Shown here piece after piece: positions 22,290-34,059 of a stretch of DNA of 64,000 nt. The stretch spans positions 27,501 through 91,500 of the forward strand of contig CAJHNH020002454.1 in assembly GCA_905116865.2 (NCBI GenBank), written 5' to 3'. The stretch's first letter is position 1; the number at the start of each line of letters is the position of its first letter. The notes below the pieces were generated by a model that was not told where the DNA came from, did not search any database, and worked only from the letters and a program-made list of their open reading frames with translations. The position numbers were made by a program, and so were the translations under genes. The stretch is from Candidula unifasciata. Taxonomy: Eukaryota > Mollusca > Gastropoda > Stylommatophora > Geomitridae.

Positions 22290-23100
22290 TATATTTGCCT
22301 TATGCGTCTCGCTGGACACTGATGAAATCTTTCACAACTGAGACAAATAAATCAGGACTGCCTGAAATGTAGCCAGTGGTCTTCAATGTGTATAGGAGCA
22401 ATATTTGAAAACCTAAAGAATCAAGGGCTGCAAAAATACTGTTCTTGCATTTAGGCAGGGGAGCGATAGGTAGCAGATAGCGCAAGAGATAAAGGCAACA
22501 GTACACAATGTTATTGGCTGGTGGACAGAAATGGGCGATGTCATCAAACCTGAAAAGGCGGCTGTTTTATTGTGCTCTCTGGACAATGGGACTGTTAGAG
22601 CAAATGTCCTAAGCCTCACAATTAATGACAGAAACGAACGTACCCGTGTATCACTTTCGACAGACGTCTGTCCTTCAGGGATCATGTATCGCAAAATACC
22701 AAAGAGGACTCAGTGCACTCAAGATTATGGTAGTAATGGACTTAAAGCAAAGAATGCTGTTCAGTGTTCCAGTATGTGATCCTTTCTGTGATAGATTATG
22801 GATTTGGAATGCTTACCGTATCAAAGATTCAGCTGATGAAACTTGAACATATATGGAACGAAGACATGAAAGTAAGTGTGGTATGTACAGGAAATACCTC
22901 AGTAGCATGTATACGATGTATACCTGCCGACCACCAGAGACAGGCTCAAAGTGTAGACAAAAAGCCCCTTTTGTATAAAGGCATAGATAAAGCTAAGGGT
23001 CACCGATTGAAAAGAGGAAGATCTCGAATGGGGCAAGCGAACGACCTATTAGACATTGGTTCTGGCTTGAGAATATTGGGCGAAGCGTGGCTGTGAATGT
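22290..23100 (+). pseudogene. LINE reverse transcriptase remnant (Jockey-like), frameshifted
   Basis: Reading across frames, successive parts of a non-LTR reverse transcriptase appear in order. KSGLPEM then VVFNVY corresponds to the SGLPQGSVLSP...LFNVY motif. A decayed catalytic YADD region follows, then VYHFRQTSVLQGS and GLSALKIMVVMDLKQRMLFS (thumb). After that, VILSVIDYGFGMLTVSKIQL and KLEHIWNEDMKV, and GHRLKRGRSRMGQA (C-terminal connection). There are at least three frameshifts and several stops. The peptide style matches long polyproteins annotated as mobile element jockey in molluscs (from memory). No intact domain remains. Confidence 0.75.
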
Positions 23101-23575
23101 CCCGAGTGCTGTGATATCGGTTCCTAACTCATAACTTGTGTCACCGTGGCATACCTTCCATCCGATACTACTGTGTAGCCCAGACACTAAACATAACATA
23201 TATACATATAGCATACTGAAATGTGTGCTGTGTTGGGGGGAAAATCCCAAGCATTTAGTTATGCTAAAGTGTCGTGATAAGTTCGTCTTCTCAATCTCCC
23301 CTGCCATTTCGTTTAGAATAATCTGTTAAATACTGTCAGACTTAGTAAAGCTGTAACATTAGCATGCTTACTCCCCCAGTCCTCTTCGTCCTCCTCTTTC
23401 TTCTTCTCCTCCTCCTCGTTTGTCTGTAGTCGACCTTAAAAAAAAACCGATTACCACGTGTTGCAGTTTACGGCTAGGGTGTAATATCTGAGACTTTTAG
23501 CCCAACTCATTAACTTAAACCCTTAGTGAGTTGTCTTTTACACTTTAAGAGTCGATCGGTATGTCAACTAACTCA
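23101..23575. other. Unassigned sequence with a SINE tail fragment
   Basis: CAGTTTACGGCTAGGGTGTA at 23,465 resembles the GTTTACAGCTAGNCTGCGATA tail seen three times near 11.4 kb. Nearby is a TCC/TTC-rich run (23,370-23,420). Nothing else recognised. Confidence 0.4.
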
Positions 23576-23611
23576 CCCCCCCCCCCCCCCCCCCTTTCAC
23601 CCCCCCCCCCC
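23576..23611. repeat. Poly-C tracts
   Basis: Nineteen C (23,576-23,594), TTTCA, then twelve C. Confidence 0.85.
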
Positions 23612-23717
23612 ACCCTTTCATTGTGAGGAAATATCAGCATATCTAATTAGCAGAATGAACGAGAAAACGGGGTTCCCCAACCTCCTTCCTCACTCCTTGC
23701 ACCTTTTCCTTATTAAT

Positions 23718-23803
23718 TCTCTCTCTCTCTCTCCCCTGTCTCTCTCTCTTTCTCTCACTCACACACACACACACACGCACGCACACACACACACACACAC
23801 AAA
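23718..23803. repeat. Compound (CT)n-(CA)n microsatellite
   Basis: Imperfect CT repeats to about 23,757, then CA repeats with two CG substitutions. Confidence 0.95.
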
Positions 23804-24094
23804 CACTGTCATACGTGTGTACTTCTCAAAAGGAGTTTCTCAAACTTAACAAAATGTTAGTTAACGACGTTATAAGAGTCATAACTTACGGCATCAAACC
23901 AGGTTCCACGAAAGCGGATATTCACAATGGGGCCAATTTAGAAACTTCGGCTCTGTGAACAATCCCTATGGCAAGGCGTGTATTATATATCAAATGTCAC
24001 CCCCTGATTCCCAAGTTCCGCTACGCACAGAGGCGATAAGTGTCAACTTTCATTGATAAAAATGCTTGAAATTTATGGTCATTTAAAGAGAATT
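23804..24094. other. Unassigned sequence
   Basis: No feature recognised. Confidence 0.4.
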
Positions 24095-24330
24095 AGCCAC
24101 AGCATTCCCTGTGGCTACATCCTTGCTTGCCGGTCCGAATGTCTTGGGTTCGAACTTGCGTCAAAGCTGATTTGTTTCCTTTAAAATTGGTCTAGGCCTA
24201 AAGGACGGCTTAGCCTTATATGGGTATCAGGTGGGCAACGGGAAGTAAAAGCGGACCACATTACCCAATAACTGCCGACTGGTCTATACAACTTTGAGTT
24301 AGCATCATATGCTCGATAGGCAACTGGCGT
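24095..24330 (+). mobile_element. SINE family A copy
   Basis: tRNA-like head with TCTTGGGTTCGAACTTGCGT (B box GGTTCGAAC), then a decayed centre around GGTATCAGGTGGGCAACGGG, AAGTAAAAGCGGACCACATT, ACCCAATAACTGCCGACTGG, TCTATACAACTTTGAGTTAG, and the CATATGCTCGATAGG end. Confidence 0.65.
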
Positions 24331-25034
24331 CGACAGGATAGTTGACCTAATTATATAACATTTCTAGGAGGAACCTGCGGTATCCTGGCGGTCCCGTATG
24401 TCTTTAGTTCAAACACTGATTTTGTTTTCTCTTAATAACAATTTTTCCCATATTAACTCAGCACGTCTTGTAAAAAAAATGTCTTGTAAATTAAACATGG
24501 TCGGGAAGACCAATCAGCCCATAAAATGTCAAATGGTAGTTAAAAAAATGTTAAGAATCATAAACCAGACGCGCCGCTTGAATACAAAGTCCTTTACTTT
24601 AACACTTATAGTCCTTGCATGTCCTCGCACGGTCTGGAAAGTGGAGGGAGTTTGCTCTATCATATGGAACACCTGTAAGTTTCTTTCACTCATCCATACT
24701 GACAAGTCAAAACTAGAACTTCGATATTGAAAATGATGAAGATGATGATGAAGATAATTTGATCAGCAAACATACTGCAAGAATAAATAAGCGAACAGCC
24801 AAAACTATGCTGTTTTATATTTTGAAATTTAGTTTAAGATTGTCTGAGATTATTAATACTAGTAAATTCTACTATCAACCAGGGAGGGAATTTTAATGAG
24901 CACACCGTAAACATGGGTCATCATTCTTTTTGTCCTTAACAGAAAAAAAGTGTCTAAAATCCTTCTCCGGATTAAAAGAGGGTACAAGAGGATTCTGCAT
25001 CGTGGCGTAGTTTTTGTTTCGTCTTTCTTTTTTT
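24331..25034. other. Unassigned sequence
   Basis: The 110-residue plus-strand frame at 24,398-24,730 has no recognisable domain and no codon-level evidence; I do not call it a gene. A GATGATGATGAAGATAA stretch follows it at 24,736. Confidence 0.35.
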
Positions 25035-25159
25035 TTTTTTTTATGACAGTCTCCTAGGTCCACCCAGTCTAACATGGGTACCGAGGAAATGTATGTGAAC
25101 TAAAAGCGGCTTGCGTGGTTCTGACTACATGACTCATCAGGGGGGGGGGGGGGGGGGGG
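25035..25159 (+). mobile_element. SINE family A fragment ending in poly-G
   Basis: Contains GGTCCACCCAGTCTAACATG, GGTACC and then AAAAGCGGCTTGCGTGGTTC, TGACTACATGACTCATC, as in the family A centre. Then a 20-bp poly-G (25,140-25,159). Confidence 0.55.
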
Positions 25160-25444
25160 AATTAGCAGTTAGAACCAGAAATTAAGTTTAGCATATTATG
25201 GCCAATGCGCCTGTGACAACACGCGCGGTGACTCCAGAATGTCTTTCCTCAACCTACTTTTATTTCTTTGTATTTTGAAAGTATACATATATGCGCTTGT
25301 TTCTTCATTCTCCAGTTCCCACATTGGGCAGGGACTAGTAGGCATCCATTATTTGCCGACCGTCGAGTGTAACGACCTGCAGAAAGCAGTGAGGACGACA
25401 AACTGGAAAAGATAGGCAGGGTCTCAAGCCGAGAACTGTCCTGA
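25160..25444. other. Unassigned sequence
   Basis: No feature recognised. Confidence 0.4.
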
Positions 25445-25935
25445 TGAGCTAAGTTATGTACAACTTTAATGTCATCTATAACATCATCCCAACTCTACTA
25501 GCCTAAACAAGTTCATTTTATTTTAGTCAGATTTATTAAATAAATCATGTGTGATGAGTTTCATGATAGTTGAGTAAATTGTGTACTTAGGTTCAAGTGT
25601 CTTTGTGCATATTAGTTTACTTCAGCTAACAAATTTTTAAATCACTTGATGGGGGCTTTTTAAGTAATGCCAGGAGAGGAGACCAGTCGCAGGGGTTAAC
25701 TGAGCACCTGGATTATATCACAGTGGGTTTATCCAGATATCTATCTATCCCTTCTCCTACTCCTGTGGATACAAGTACAGCAACTTTCATTTCATGGAAC
25801 GAGCCACTCGCTGTTTACTTGGCTATCCAGGACTGTCTAGGATCAACATAGCTTAGATAATAGTCCAGTTTCTCACGTGGGTGGGCATTGTTAAGGTTCA
25901 AACCCACACCCTCACTATATCAGTGTATTTACCCA
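25445..25935 (+). mobile_element. Diverged LTR relic of the 36.9-kb element family
   Basis: Collinear with roughly the last 500 bp of the LTR (compare 38,690-39,190). Aligned landmarks: AAATAAATC (polyadenylation-type signal); TTCAAGTGTCTTTG with TTCCAAGTGTGTCTG; GATGGGGGCTTTTTAAGTAA with GGTGGGAGCTCATTAAATAA; CGAGCCACTCGCTGTTTACT with CGAGCCAATATGGCTGTTTT; TGGCTATCCAGGACTGTCTA with TGGATATCCAGGACTTTGTC; AACATAGCTTAGATAATAGT with AACATAGCCCGGATAATAGT. Identity is perhaps 65-75% by eye with indels. It is either a 5'-truncated solo LTR or a fragment of an old related element. No internal region is visible on either side. Confidence 0.7.
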
Positions 25936-26392
25936 CGTGGAGCGCGACAGCGCCATGGCGTGAAAATTGTCCTTTAAAGATTATTGTGTGTGTGATATAC
26001 GCCTGTGAAGTCTAAATCATTAGGACTTCAAATATGCTAGTCACAGTATAAGCAGAGTTGACAGTTTGCTTACTTGCCACACTTCCTTTCAGCACAATTC
26101 ATTAAAATAAAATAAAAACTTATAAAAACTGCACATGCCCGTTTTTTGTGCGTCAAAAAAAAAAAAAAACCATTCTGCCTTTAACGGGCAATGAAATCGG
26201 GAAACTAATGGCAATGAACCAGACTAAACATTGTTCCAGTATGGTCTTGAATTCCGAAGTAAGTATAATTAAATTTACATAACAACAAGATATGGATTAC
26301 CTGCGTTTTTAAAAAAAATCCTATATGCTAGCCAGGTTTAATTCATGTTCCTTCTATATATTTTTCTTTAAAATAAAAAAAGCTCTACTGGC

Positions 26393-26394
<2 letters not shown>
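25936..26394. other. Unassigned sequence
   Basis: A-runs at about 26,155-26,169 and AATAAAATAAAAA at 26,107. No gene or repeat family recognised. Confidence 0.4.
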
Positions 26395-26469
<75 letters not shown>

Positions 26470-26482
26470 CTCTCTCTCTCTT
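26395..26482. repeat. (CT)n microsatellite
   Basis: Nearly perfect CT for about 68 bp, then CT interrupted by TT. Confidence 0.97.
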
Positions 26483-26553
26483 TCATTCACACACGCCCAC
26501 ACCCACACAACCTAAGTAGGCAAGGACTTGACGCTCAACTGCCGACGCTGACA

Positions 26554-26613
26554 CTTGCTCCCTGGTGGGTGTGAGCCTACTAGCTTGCTCCCCGGTGGGT
26601 GTGAGCCTACTAG
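26554..26613 (+). repeat. 30-bp tandem duplication
   Basis: Two copies differing by one base (T/C), each starting CTTGCTCCCNGGTGGGTGTG. Confidence 0.92.
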
Positions 26614-26700
26614 GTACACGGCAATTTATTTGCGAGTAAAGACGGCTGTCATGATGCTGACCACATCAACCATCGAGTGCCGATTATTCTCCAAAAATAT
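26614..26700 (+). mobile_element. SINE family A fragment
   Basis: GAGTAAAGACGGCTGTCATG, ATGCTGACCACATCAACCAT and CGAGTGCCGATT match the family A 3' half (compare 44,955-45,010). Confidence 0.6.
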
Positions 26701-26778
26701 TATTAGCGCTATCTGTTATATGCGCTACTGACAAAATAAAAAAAGGTTTCTATGTTATTTTACTATTACACATCAATA

Positions 26779-26984
26779 CAGTGTTTCCTAAACTTTTCTT
26801 GGTCGCGATTCTCTTTTTTTTTTTTTTTTCAATCAAAATTTTTTTCCGGCGCCCTAACCTAAGTAAAAGTATGACTTCGTGTCTTGGTTAAAATAATTAT
26901 GAAGCTTTTACAATATTTCGCGGCGCCCCTGTGAAGAGATCGCGTCTCCTCGGGGCGCGTCGGCGCACAGTTTGGGAATCACTG
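26779..26984. mobile_element. hAT-type MITE with 8-bp target duplication
   Basis: 206 bp with terminal inverted repeats: left end CAGTGTTTCCTAAACTTTTC, right end (reverse complement) CAGTGATTCCCAAACTGTGC. CAGTG-TTCCCAAAC termini are typical of hAT superfamily elements. The flanking 8-mers are CATCAATA (26,771-26,778) and CCTCAATA (26,985-26,992), 7 of 8 matching, the expected hAT target length. The interior has a GC-rich segment (CGCGTCTCCTCGGGGCGCGT) and a poly-T; no transposase. It is non-autonomous. Confidence 0.8.
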
Positions 26985-26992
26985 CCTCAATA

Positions 26993-27649
26993 TATATTAA
27001 ATAAGAGATGGCTGGTGGTATTTTTGAAGCAGTAGCAAAACCCTAAGTGATATCATAAACCACAGTGCCAAAACTTAAATAATAATATAACACGTAGTAT
27101 CTAAACCCAAGTCATAATAAATCACGTCCATTTCAGGAGAGAATCTAATCATATAAAACTTGTGTCTGGTGGTTCTTGGGTTGAGAATTCAAATCTCGCG
27201 TTTCCAGCTCAACAGTTTCTATGAGAAAGTCGCATGAGTTATTGTAAGTATATCATCCTCACCCAAGTGTAGCTCAAATAACTGCAGTACAGTCGTCAGG
27301 GAGTTAGACACAATGCATGGTATATCTGGCTGTCTTTAATCATGATTTCTTCCACGTGATTTTGCTTTTCAGCAGTACTTCATCAAATGCGTATAGTTAT
27401 ATTTATTGACTGATATTATTACAAGCTTGGAATCGTCAGTGAACACTTCGGACACAACTAGGACAGGAAAACTGTATAAGAAAAAAAAAAAAAACAATGT
27501 AACAGTTCACTCAAAAGTAAAACTGGGCTGTAGTGTAGCCCATTTATGTTTTCAGCTCGACTGATAATACAGAGACTATTACATTTTTGTTTTAATTTTG
27601 ATTGACAAATCGAATGATATTTCTTTATATGCATGCCGTAAGTTATTTT
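26993..27649. other. Unassigned sequence
   Basis: A-run at 27,480-27,494. A stretch with TTGGGTTGAGAATTCAAATC near 27,177 could be a decayed SINE B box, but no body is identifiable. Confidence 0.4.
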
Positions 27650-27808
27650 TCCTATTCTCCTTCTCCTCCTTCTTCCCTTCTCCCTCTCCTCCTTCTTCTT
27701 CTCCTCCTTTTTCTCCTCCTTCTTCTTTTCCTTTTCCTCCTCCTTCTTCTCCTTCTTCTGCAGCTGCTTCTTCCACTATTTCTTTTTCTTCTTCATCTTC
27801 ATCTTCTA

Positions 27809-27839
<31 letters not shown>
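27650..27839. repeat. Polypyrimidine (TTC/TCC) tract plus (ATT)n
   Basis: 27,650-27,804 is almost pure pyrimidine with TCC/TTC triplets. 27,806-27,838 is ATT repeats. The 133-residue and 86-residue plus frames and the Glu/Gly-rich minus frame are translations of it. Confidence 0.95.
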
Positions 27840-28478
27840 TTTATCCCTTAATGGAGCACTGACCCTCTCTACCAACTCGAGCCAAGTCCTCCTATCCTCC
27901 TATCCGTTACCTTGGTGCACACATGAATGTCTATGTGTTTCCTTTTGCTTGAACTTGCGACAAGCAACAACTGAGAATGAATGTATCATATTATTTTAAT
28001 GAAATCAGTGTGCCCGAGAGAATGACATGCCAGTACAACAAAATGCCACGCTCCAACAGCTTCAGATAACAACAAAACAATAATGTAGGCGGGATAGTTT
28101 CTAAAAACTAATGCAGACACCCAACAAATGTCCACAAAGCGTCACTTCTGAACCACGCCATGTAAAATGTAACGGCAAACAACGCGACGCTGTCCATGTC
28201 TGTTAGTAATCGACTATACAGTGAGCTAAGAGAACTTCAGCGAATTTATTTGCCATTACCAATGAATAAAGCCTGAACATTTCGACGTGGCCAGCACACG
28301 TAATATCATTTGCCGCTGACTGACATTGTTAAAGAGACTGCGTTATTGGGTTTTCTGGAGTTGCTTCAGCTATGTCCTTTCAGGAATACCCTGATGAACT
28401 CATAGTGGTCTGTACAATCAACATTTTGCTCTTCGGAAAGACAGGAGAGTGAGAGACACACATGAAAAAGTGAGACAG

Positions 28479-28484
<6 letters not shown>
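27840..28484. other. Unassigned sequence
   Basis: No feature recognised. Confidence 0.4.

Positions 28485-28574
<90 letters not shown>
28485..28574. repeat. (GA)n microsatellite
   Basis: GAAA repeats at the left edge, then about 38 perfect GA units. Confidence 0.97.
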
Positions 28575-28576
<2 letters not shown>

Positions 28577-28814
28577 GAAAAATAAATGCCATAGACAGAA
28601 TTGACAAGATTTCACTAACAAGCTGACAGATTGGCTTTAAATTACGACGTCCGTCCCTAACTCCAGCAGCCATGACTAAGTCACGGTGTGGAAGCATGAA
28701 CCCTTGCATAATGAAAGCCTATGCTCCCAGATGATGCCGATGTACTGGATTGGCTGTCTATATCTTCAGGTGCGAACAACTGTGAGAACCCGTAGACAAT
28801 TGATACCAGATTAT

Positions 28815-29025
28815 TATGTGTATAGACAAATCGCTCCTTGGTGAGTGATGCTGTCATTATCATACACCAGCCCCCTTTGCCTCCAAGGATTTTTATAATA
28901 CCCACTTTAGGCTGGGTCGATCCTGGAGCCAAGGTCATTTATCTCCAAATTCGTTAGGTGCGAATTGAAACCCAATATCTTCGGGCCGACAGACAAGCAG
29001 CTAGCCAATAAACTACCGTGACTCA
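28815..29025 (-). mobile_element. SINE family A copy
   Basis: Minus strand: tRNA-like head with GGCCCGAAGATATTGGGTTT and CAATTCGCACCTAACGAATT, then GACCTTGGCTCCAGGATCGA, CCCAGCCTAAAGTGGGTATT, AAAAATCCTTGGAGGCAAAG, and a diverged end with GATAATGACAGCATCACTCA. Confidence 0.65.
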
Positions 29026-30499
29026 AAAACTAAACATATATTGGGTATAACTGATGTTTTACCGCATCATTCGACATTTCAGTCTTCTTCTTCTTCTGTC
29101 CTACTGATGCAGTTAAGTGTGGCAGAGAGGCAGTTTTATGCAGTTTCCTGACTTCAGCTAGTTGAATAGCTTTTGCTAGTTGCGTAGCTTTTGTTATTGC
29201 GTAGCTTGTCTTTATGAAACGCTGCGTTTTGAAAGTGTCTCTTTTACTCTTTATATCGGTTTCTTTCTTGGGCGGTCTCTTGCCTTTTAGCCTGGTGTTC
29301 ATAGGTAGTACTCTCTAGTTGCTGGCTGATTTGATTCCAATCTGACCAGATGACCACCCATTTGATTTTATTCTTCTATCTTTTTTTCTTTCATTGGTTA
29401 CTCTGTTATTTTTTTTTTCGGCCACATTTTTCTTATACATTTCTTACATGTTGTAACTTTGCGTGTATGTTCTTCTCGGACTGTCCATGTCTGCCACTGA
29501 TAGCACACTGTTCGTATGAATATCGCGTTTATCAGTAGCTTTTGTGTGTGCCTAAAACAACACAACGTGTCTTATTTTTCAATATTTTAAAGTGTATTCT
29601 AATCAACAGACATATGCTTTGTAAATATGCTAATCTAGGAGGTATAAAATGCAAGAACCCCAAGAGCACCCAGTGAAGTTTAAGGAAACAGGTTTATTCT
29701 TCACATCACAGATCTCCAACTGAGGCCCCGCTATCTCGGAAGACTGCAGGCTAGTTAGGAACCTCTTCTTCCTATCTCTAACAGGCTATGAACACTGGTG
29801 GAAACTTCTAGCTGTTCCTGGACTTCTCTGTACGGTTATAAAACGGGAGATGAGTGTTCACAACCCTTTTACCTTTCTAGCTGATTTGTACGCAGACTGT
29901 TGGTTCCGCTCAGGCAGAATAAACTCAAATAACCCCAATCATTTGTTTTACTTGACCCTATAATTAATACATTAGAGTTCAAAGACCGGCAATTTAACAA
30001 CACAATACAATTAACAACCTGCGCCATTGTAATAATGACGCCACACAATAAAGCCGCATCGATTTCATTGATCACCACTGAACATTTGTTTCTGCTCTTG
30101 TTTTACGACCCTTTAGATCGGTCATTCTCAAAGTGACGTATACAAATACCCCGAGTTGTCTGACAATACACACAAGAACAACGGCAGACAGACATAAGAC
30201 ACACACAAATAAAACAAATGCCAGAGACTAGAACAGTTACAAACTGTGACAGTAATTAAGTGTAGATAGTTCACGCCAGTGACACAAGGGACATGTTGTG
30301 CCAGACCCATACCTATATACAGAGTAAACACTGATTACCACGAACTCGCTTAAGATGAACACTTATTTAACCTGATCACATTTGTGGTCCCAGCAGGGAT
30401 GTGCATATATTACTGATTAGCACGAAATGTTTTAACACGAACTGTTGATTTTGCGGTCCCTTGGAACTCGTATTAACGGATTATACAATACATGCCATC
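29026..30499. other. Unassigned sequence, with a GAA-type tail
   Basis: A TTC repeat at 29,084-29,096 could be a GAA retroposon tail on the minus strand. The 90-residue minus frame that ends there (29,030-29,302) contains no motif I can name. Otherwise no recognisable feature; the frame at 29,869-30,078 is also unsupported. Confidence 0.35.
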
Positions 30500-30600
30500 G
30501 GTCGATGCCTCCATTTTTTTCCCAAGAAAATTTCAGATACCCATTTTTGGCCAAGTCGACTTGGGAATACATACTGTGATACCTCAGAAAAACAAATTAT
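30500..30600 (-). mobile_element. SINE family A fragment
   Basis: GATACCCATTTTTGGCCAAG followed by TCGACTTGGGA and AAAAACAAATTATGGGTTT corresponds to the family A centre on the minus strand (TTGGGTCGACC... and GGGTATC). Confidence 0.45.
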
Positions 30601-31065
30601 GGGTTTCCAATGTTATATTAAAATATTTTGTTGAAACGTATAAACAAGCTGATCTTTTGTGAGAGTTAATACTAAATTATATGACGCAAAAGAAAGAGTA
30701 TACGTTATATTAAATCAAGAAGAAAACAGGAATGACTAAGGTAGTATACGACAACATGCGAACTATTTTCTTCGACCAACGATCACCTCACTGCTGAAAA
30801 TTGCGTTATCAGGGCGTAATGTTTACTTCACATTACTATAACATGATCTGGAGTTGTTAAGTTATCAGCAACCCAGACGGGGCCAGGATTAATGCCTTTG
30901 ACATGTGGATAAATTGACAGATGAAAACGACGCAAAAAGAAGAAGAAGAAGAAGAAGAAACGAATTAGGAAGTCATTATTAAATTAGGAATAAAGCAAAA
31001 ATGACAATAGGGGACCAATGATAAAAAAAAAAATTTATTAAAAAATCTTCTAATCTTCTGAGTAT
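30601..31065. other. Unassigned sequence
   Basis: Contains a short GAA run (30,939-30,959). No other feature recognised. Confidence 0.4.
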
Positions 31066-31340
31066 TTTCTTCTTCTTCTTTGTTCGCCGGCTGTAAGTTC
31101 CAGCGGAAAGTCCTGCTTGTTTGTCCACTTAAACTTTGGCTTTGTGCCAGTGCTGGAGTTTTTATGGTACATCCGTTTTACTGGCTTATTTGTGTGCAGC
31201 TGGTTGCTCCTTACCTCTCAGATGCACCCCGACTTGAAAGGAGGCTCCCAATTAGTCGACTGTTGCATTCTTTTTTTTTTAAAGCCCGTGGATCTATTCT
31301 CGTCTTCCCCAGAATGGTTCTCCGGAATCCAAACAAGGAC
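31066..31340 (+). mobile_element. SINE family B copy
   Basis: TTC repeats at 31,069-31,080, then GTTCGCCGGCTGTAAGTTCC, GCGGAAAGTCCTGCTTGTTT, GTACATCCGTTTTACTGGCT, TACCTCTCAGATGCACCCCG, AATTAGTCGACTGTTGCAT, a poly-T replacing the next segment, and CTATTCTCGTCTTCCCCAGA. The 88- and 86-residue frames are inside this repeat. Confidence 0.75.
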
Positions 31341-31645
31341 TTCTGAGTATATCACACTATCATCCTTATCATTATAATAAAGTGTCATTGCCAACTGGCG
31401 TGTCCGATCATGCTTTCCCACACCTTGCAGCTCCAACAGATTCTTCCATGTCATGATAAAAAGTTCTCCAGAACCTTCCCTCACTGTCTTGTTCATTCTC
31501 TCTACAAGCTAAAGTCAATTATTAGGAAAGAATATCTCCCTTTATGAATTCCAACTCAAGATCTTCGGATTGCCGCAGAAGAACATGACTTGATGAAAAC
31601 ATACATAAAACCGCCGTGTTGTGAAAACAACTTAAAACAGATCAG
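31341..31645. other. Unassigned sequence
   Basis: No feature recognised. Confidence 0.4.
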
Positions 31646-32277
<632 letters not shown>

Positions 32278-33276
32278 GACAGTCCAGGGGAAAAGGATTT
32301 TCAAAGAGAGGCAGCGAGCTCAGGAGCATACTTTTTGTCTGAGGTACTATTAAAAGTAATAAGTTGTGTGAGATTAGCAAAATCCTAGATCCTTGGAGAA
32401 TCCAAATCCAGATTTGGTGGTCAGTAATGTTGCTAAGCTTTCTGCGCCGATGTAAGAATACAGGGAAAGACGGGGGAGGAGGGGGTAAGATTGGAAAACC
32501 ACTGTGTGGTGCTAAATATGGTAGTTGGCGGTTTCTGAAGGCATCATTCGTAGCCCCATTATTTATTAGCTCAAGTGACAGACTGCCAGGCGTCGCAGAG
32601 TGTACAAAGGAAAGATAAACATCTATTGTACCAATTTTTTTTTCCCATATGGATTTTCTGTTAGTGTGATTTACAGCACAGATTATCCAGTTGAACCCGA
32701 AAAAATGTTTACCGCTACAAGCAAGCCACAGATGGGAGGTTTTTTGTTTTGTTTTTGAAAACATCGTCCAGTTCCAAATGCGTCAGGACAATCCTTTCTT
32801 CGAAGAATGGAGGGATATTATTCAAGCTGACAGACTAATAGCGACAGACAGTGCAGCGGTTAAAAAAGATATTCTTAGTGCTTAACCCACACCGCAATGT
32901 ATGGCCGTTTAAATTTCCGAATAGTGTGCACACGGCGCTTATGGAAATGAGATGTCTGAGAAAGACTGCAGGGGGAAATCAGAAGAGATTTGAAAAAGGA
33001 AGGAAGTTATAAGAAGCAAAGTCGACACAGAATCAATACAAATTACATACACAGAGAGGAAATAAAATGGTCTGTCCACTCAGAATGCCCTGCGACACTA
33101 TACTCTACAAGGCATAAATCAAAAGAAAAGGATGTAGAGCAGGGGACAGACCAACGGGCTGGGAAAATAAGACCAGAGAAACTCTACACCAATACCATGT
33201 TTCTATGGTCGGGACGATCAGAGGAGCAAGAAGAACCTTATATCTCCATCGACACTCGAAGCTGTAGGAAGCCTCA
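32278..33276. other. Unassigned sequence
   Basis: About 1 kb with no recognised repeat family. The short frames at 32,364-32,618 and 32,990-33,280 lack motifs. Confidence 0.4.
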
Positions 33277-33541
33277 GTAATGTAGCGGCTAGACGCTCAC
33301 CGGCGGATCCGAAGGTCGTGGGGGTTAAGGTCCTGGCGAAGTCGGATTTTTTTTTCTTCTTCCAAAAATGGTCTTGACTTTCACGTTGACCCAGCCCCAA
33401 ACATATACCAGGTTAAATCCTGGGAAGTAAAGGCGGCCGACACGATGTGTTCACATCACTCACTAAGTTCTGATTGGTCTATAAAATATAGGTCTAGCCC
33501 TATATGCTCAACACGCCTGAAGACGTGGAAAAGGATTCCTT
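33277..33541 (+). mobile_element. SINE family A copy, full length (reference copy)
   Basis: A tRNA-like head (GTAGCGGCTAGACGCTCACC, then GAAGGTCGTGGGGGTTAAGG and CCTGGCGAAGTCGGA) is followed by a poly-T/TTC stretch. Next come GACCCAGCCCCAAACATATA, CCAGGTTAAATCCTGGGAAG, TAAAGGCGGCCGACACGATG, CATCACTCACTAAGTTCTGA, TTGGTCTATAAAATATAGGT, CTAGCCCTATATGCTC and the end ACACGCCTGAAGACGTGGAA. A and B boxes are eroded, so pol III transcription is doubtful. I use this copy to define the family. Confidence 0.75.
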
Positions 33542-34059
33542 ACTCTACTACAAAGCTGTGAGAGAGAAGAAGTGCATAAGGCAGGTGCCCAGACAACTGA
33601 TAGTTTGGCCTTTCAAATATCTCTAGGCGCTCTCTCTTTAGGTAGATGAAAGAGAGGAAACGGTGAACGAGCTTATTACCTAGAATACAACATGAGTGCT
33701 TCACTAGAACCATGAGTTAAAGCATATTACAATGCTAAGAAAACACTTCATCATCATCAGCTATGACATTCAAGTGTTGACTACCATCAGGAAAGGTTCT
33801 ACTGACAGTGCTGTAGTTTGTTAATCACAGCTGTTGGCCGGTCTCCAGGAAAAAGGTAGGAGAGAGAATGCTGCACTGCACTGTTAAATTAAATTGATGG
33901 TACGGAATGCATTAAGAAGAAAACATTCAGTACTAATGATTACGTGGTTATTTTACAACTCCATTAATGACAATGCAACAACCAAAAAAATAATTATGCT
34001 GCTCGTTACGTCATACGAAAGCTAAAGAACTACCTGGCGATTTCTTCAGCAAACTTTTT
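33542..34059. other. Unassigned sequence
   Basis: No feature recognised. Confidence 0.4.

Noticed and set aside
24398..24730. 110-residue plus-strand frame as a host gene
   Set aside because: No domain, no promoter context, length within chance for AT-rich DNA.
29030..29302. 90-residue Lys-rich minus frame as a LINE C-terminus
   Set aside because: It ends at a GAA repeat as the LINE does, but the residues before it do not align with the LINE C-terminal block.
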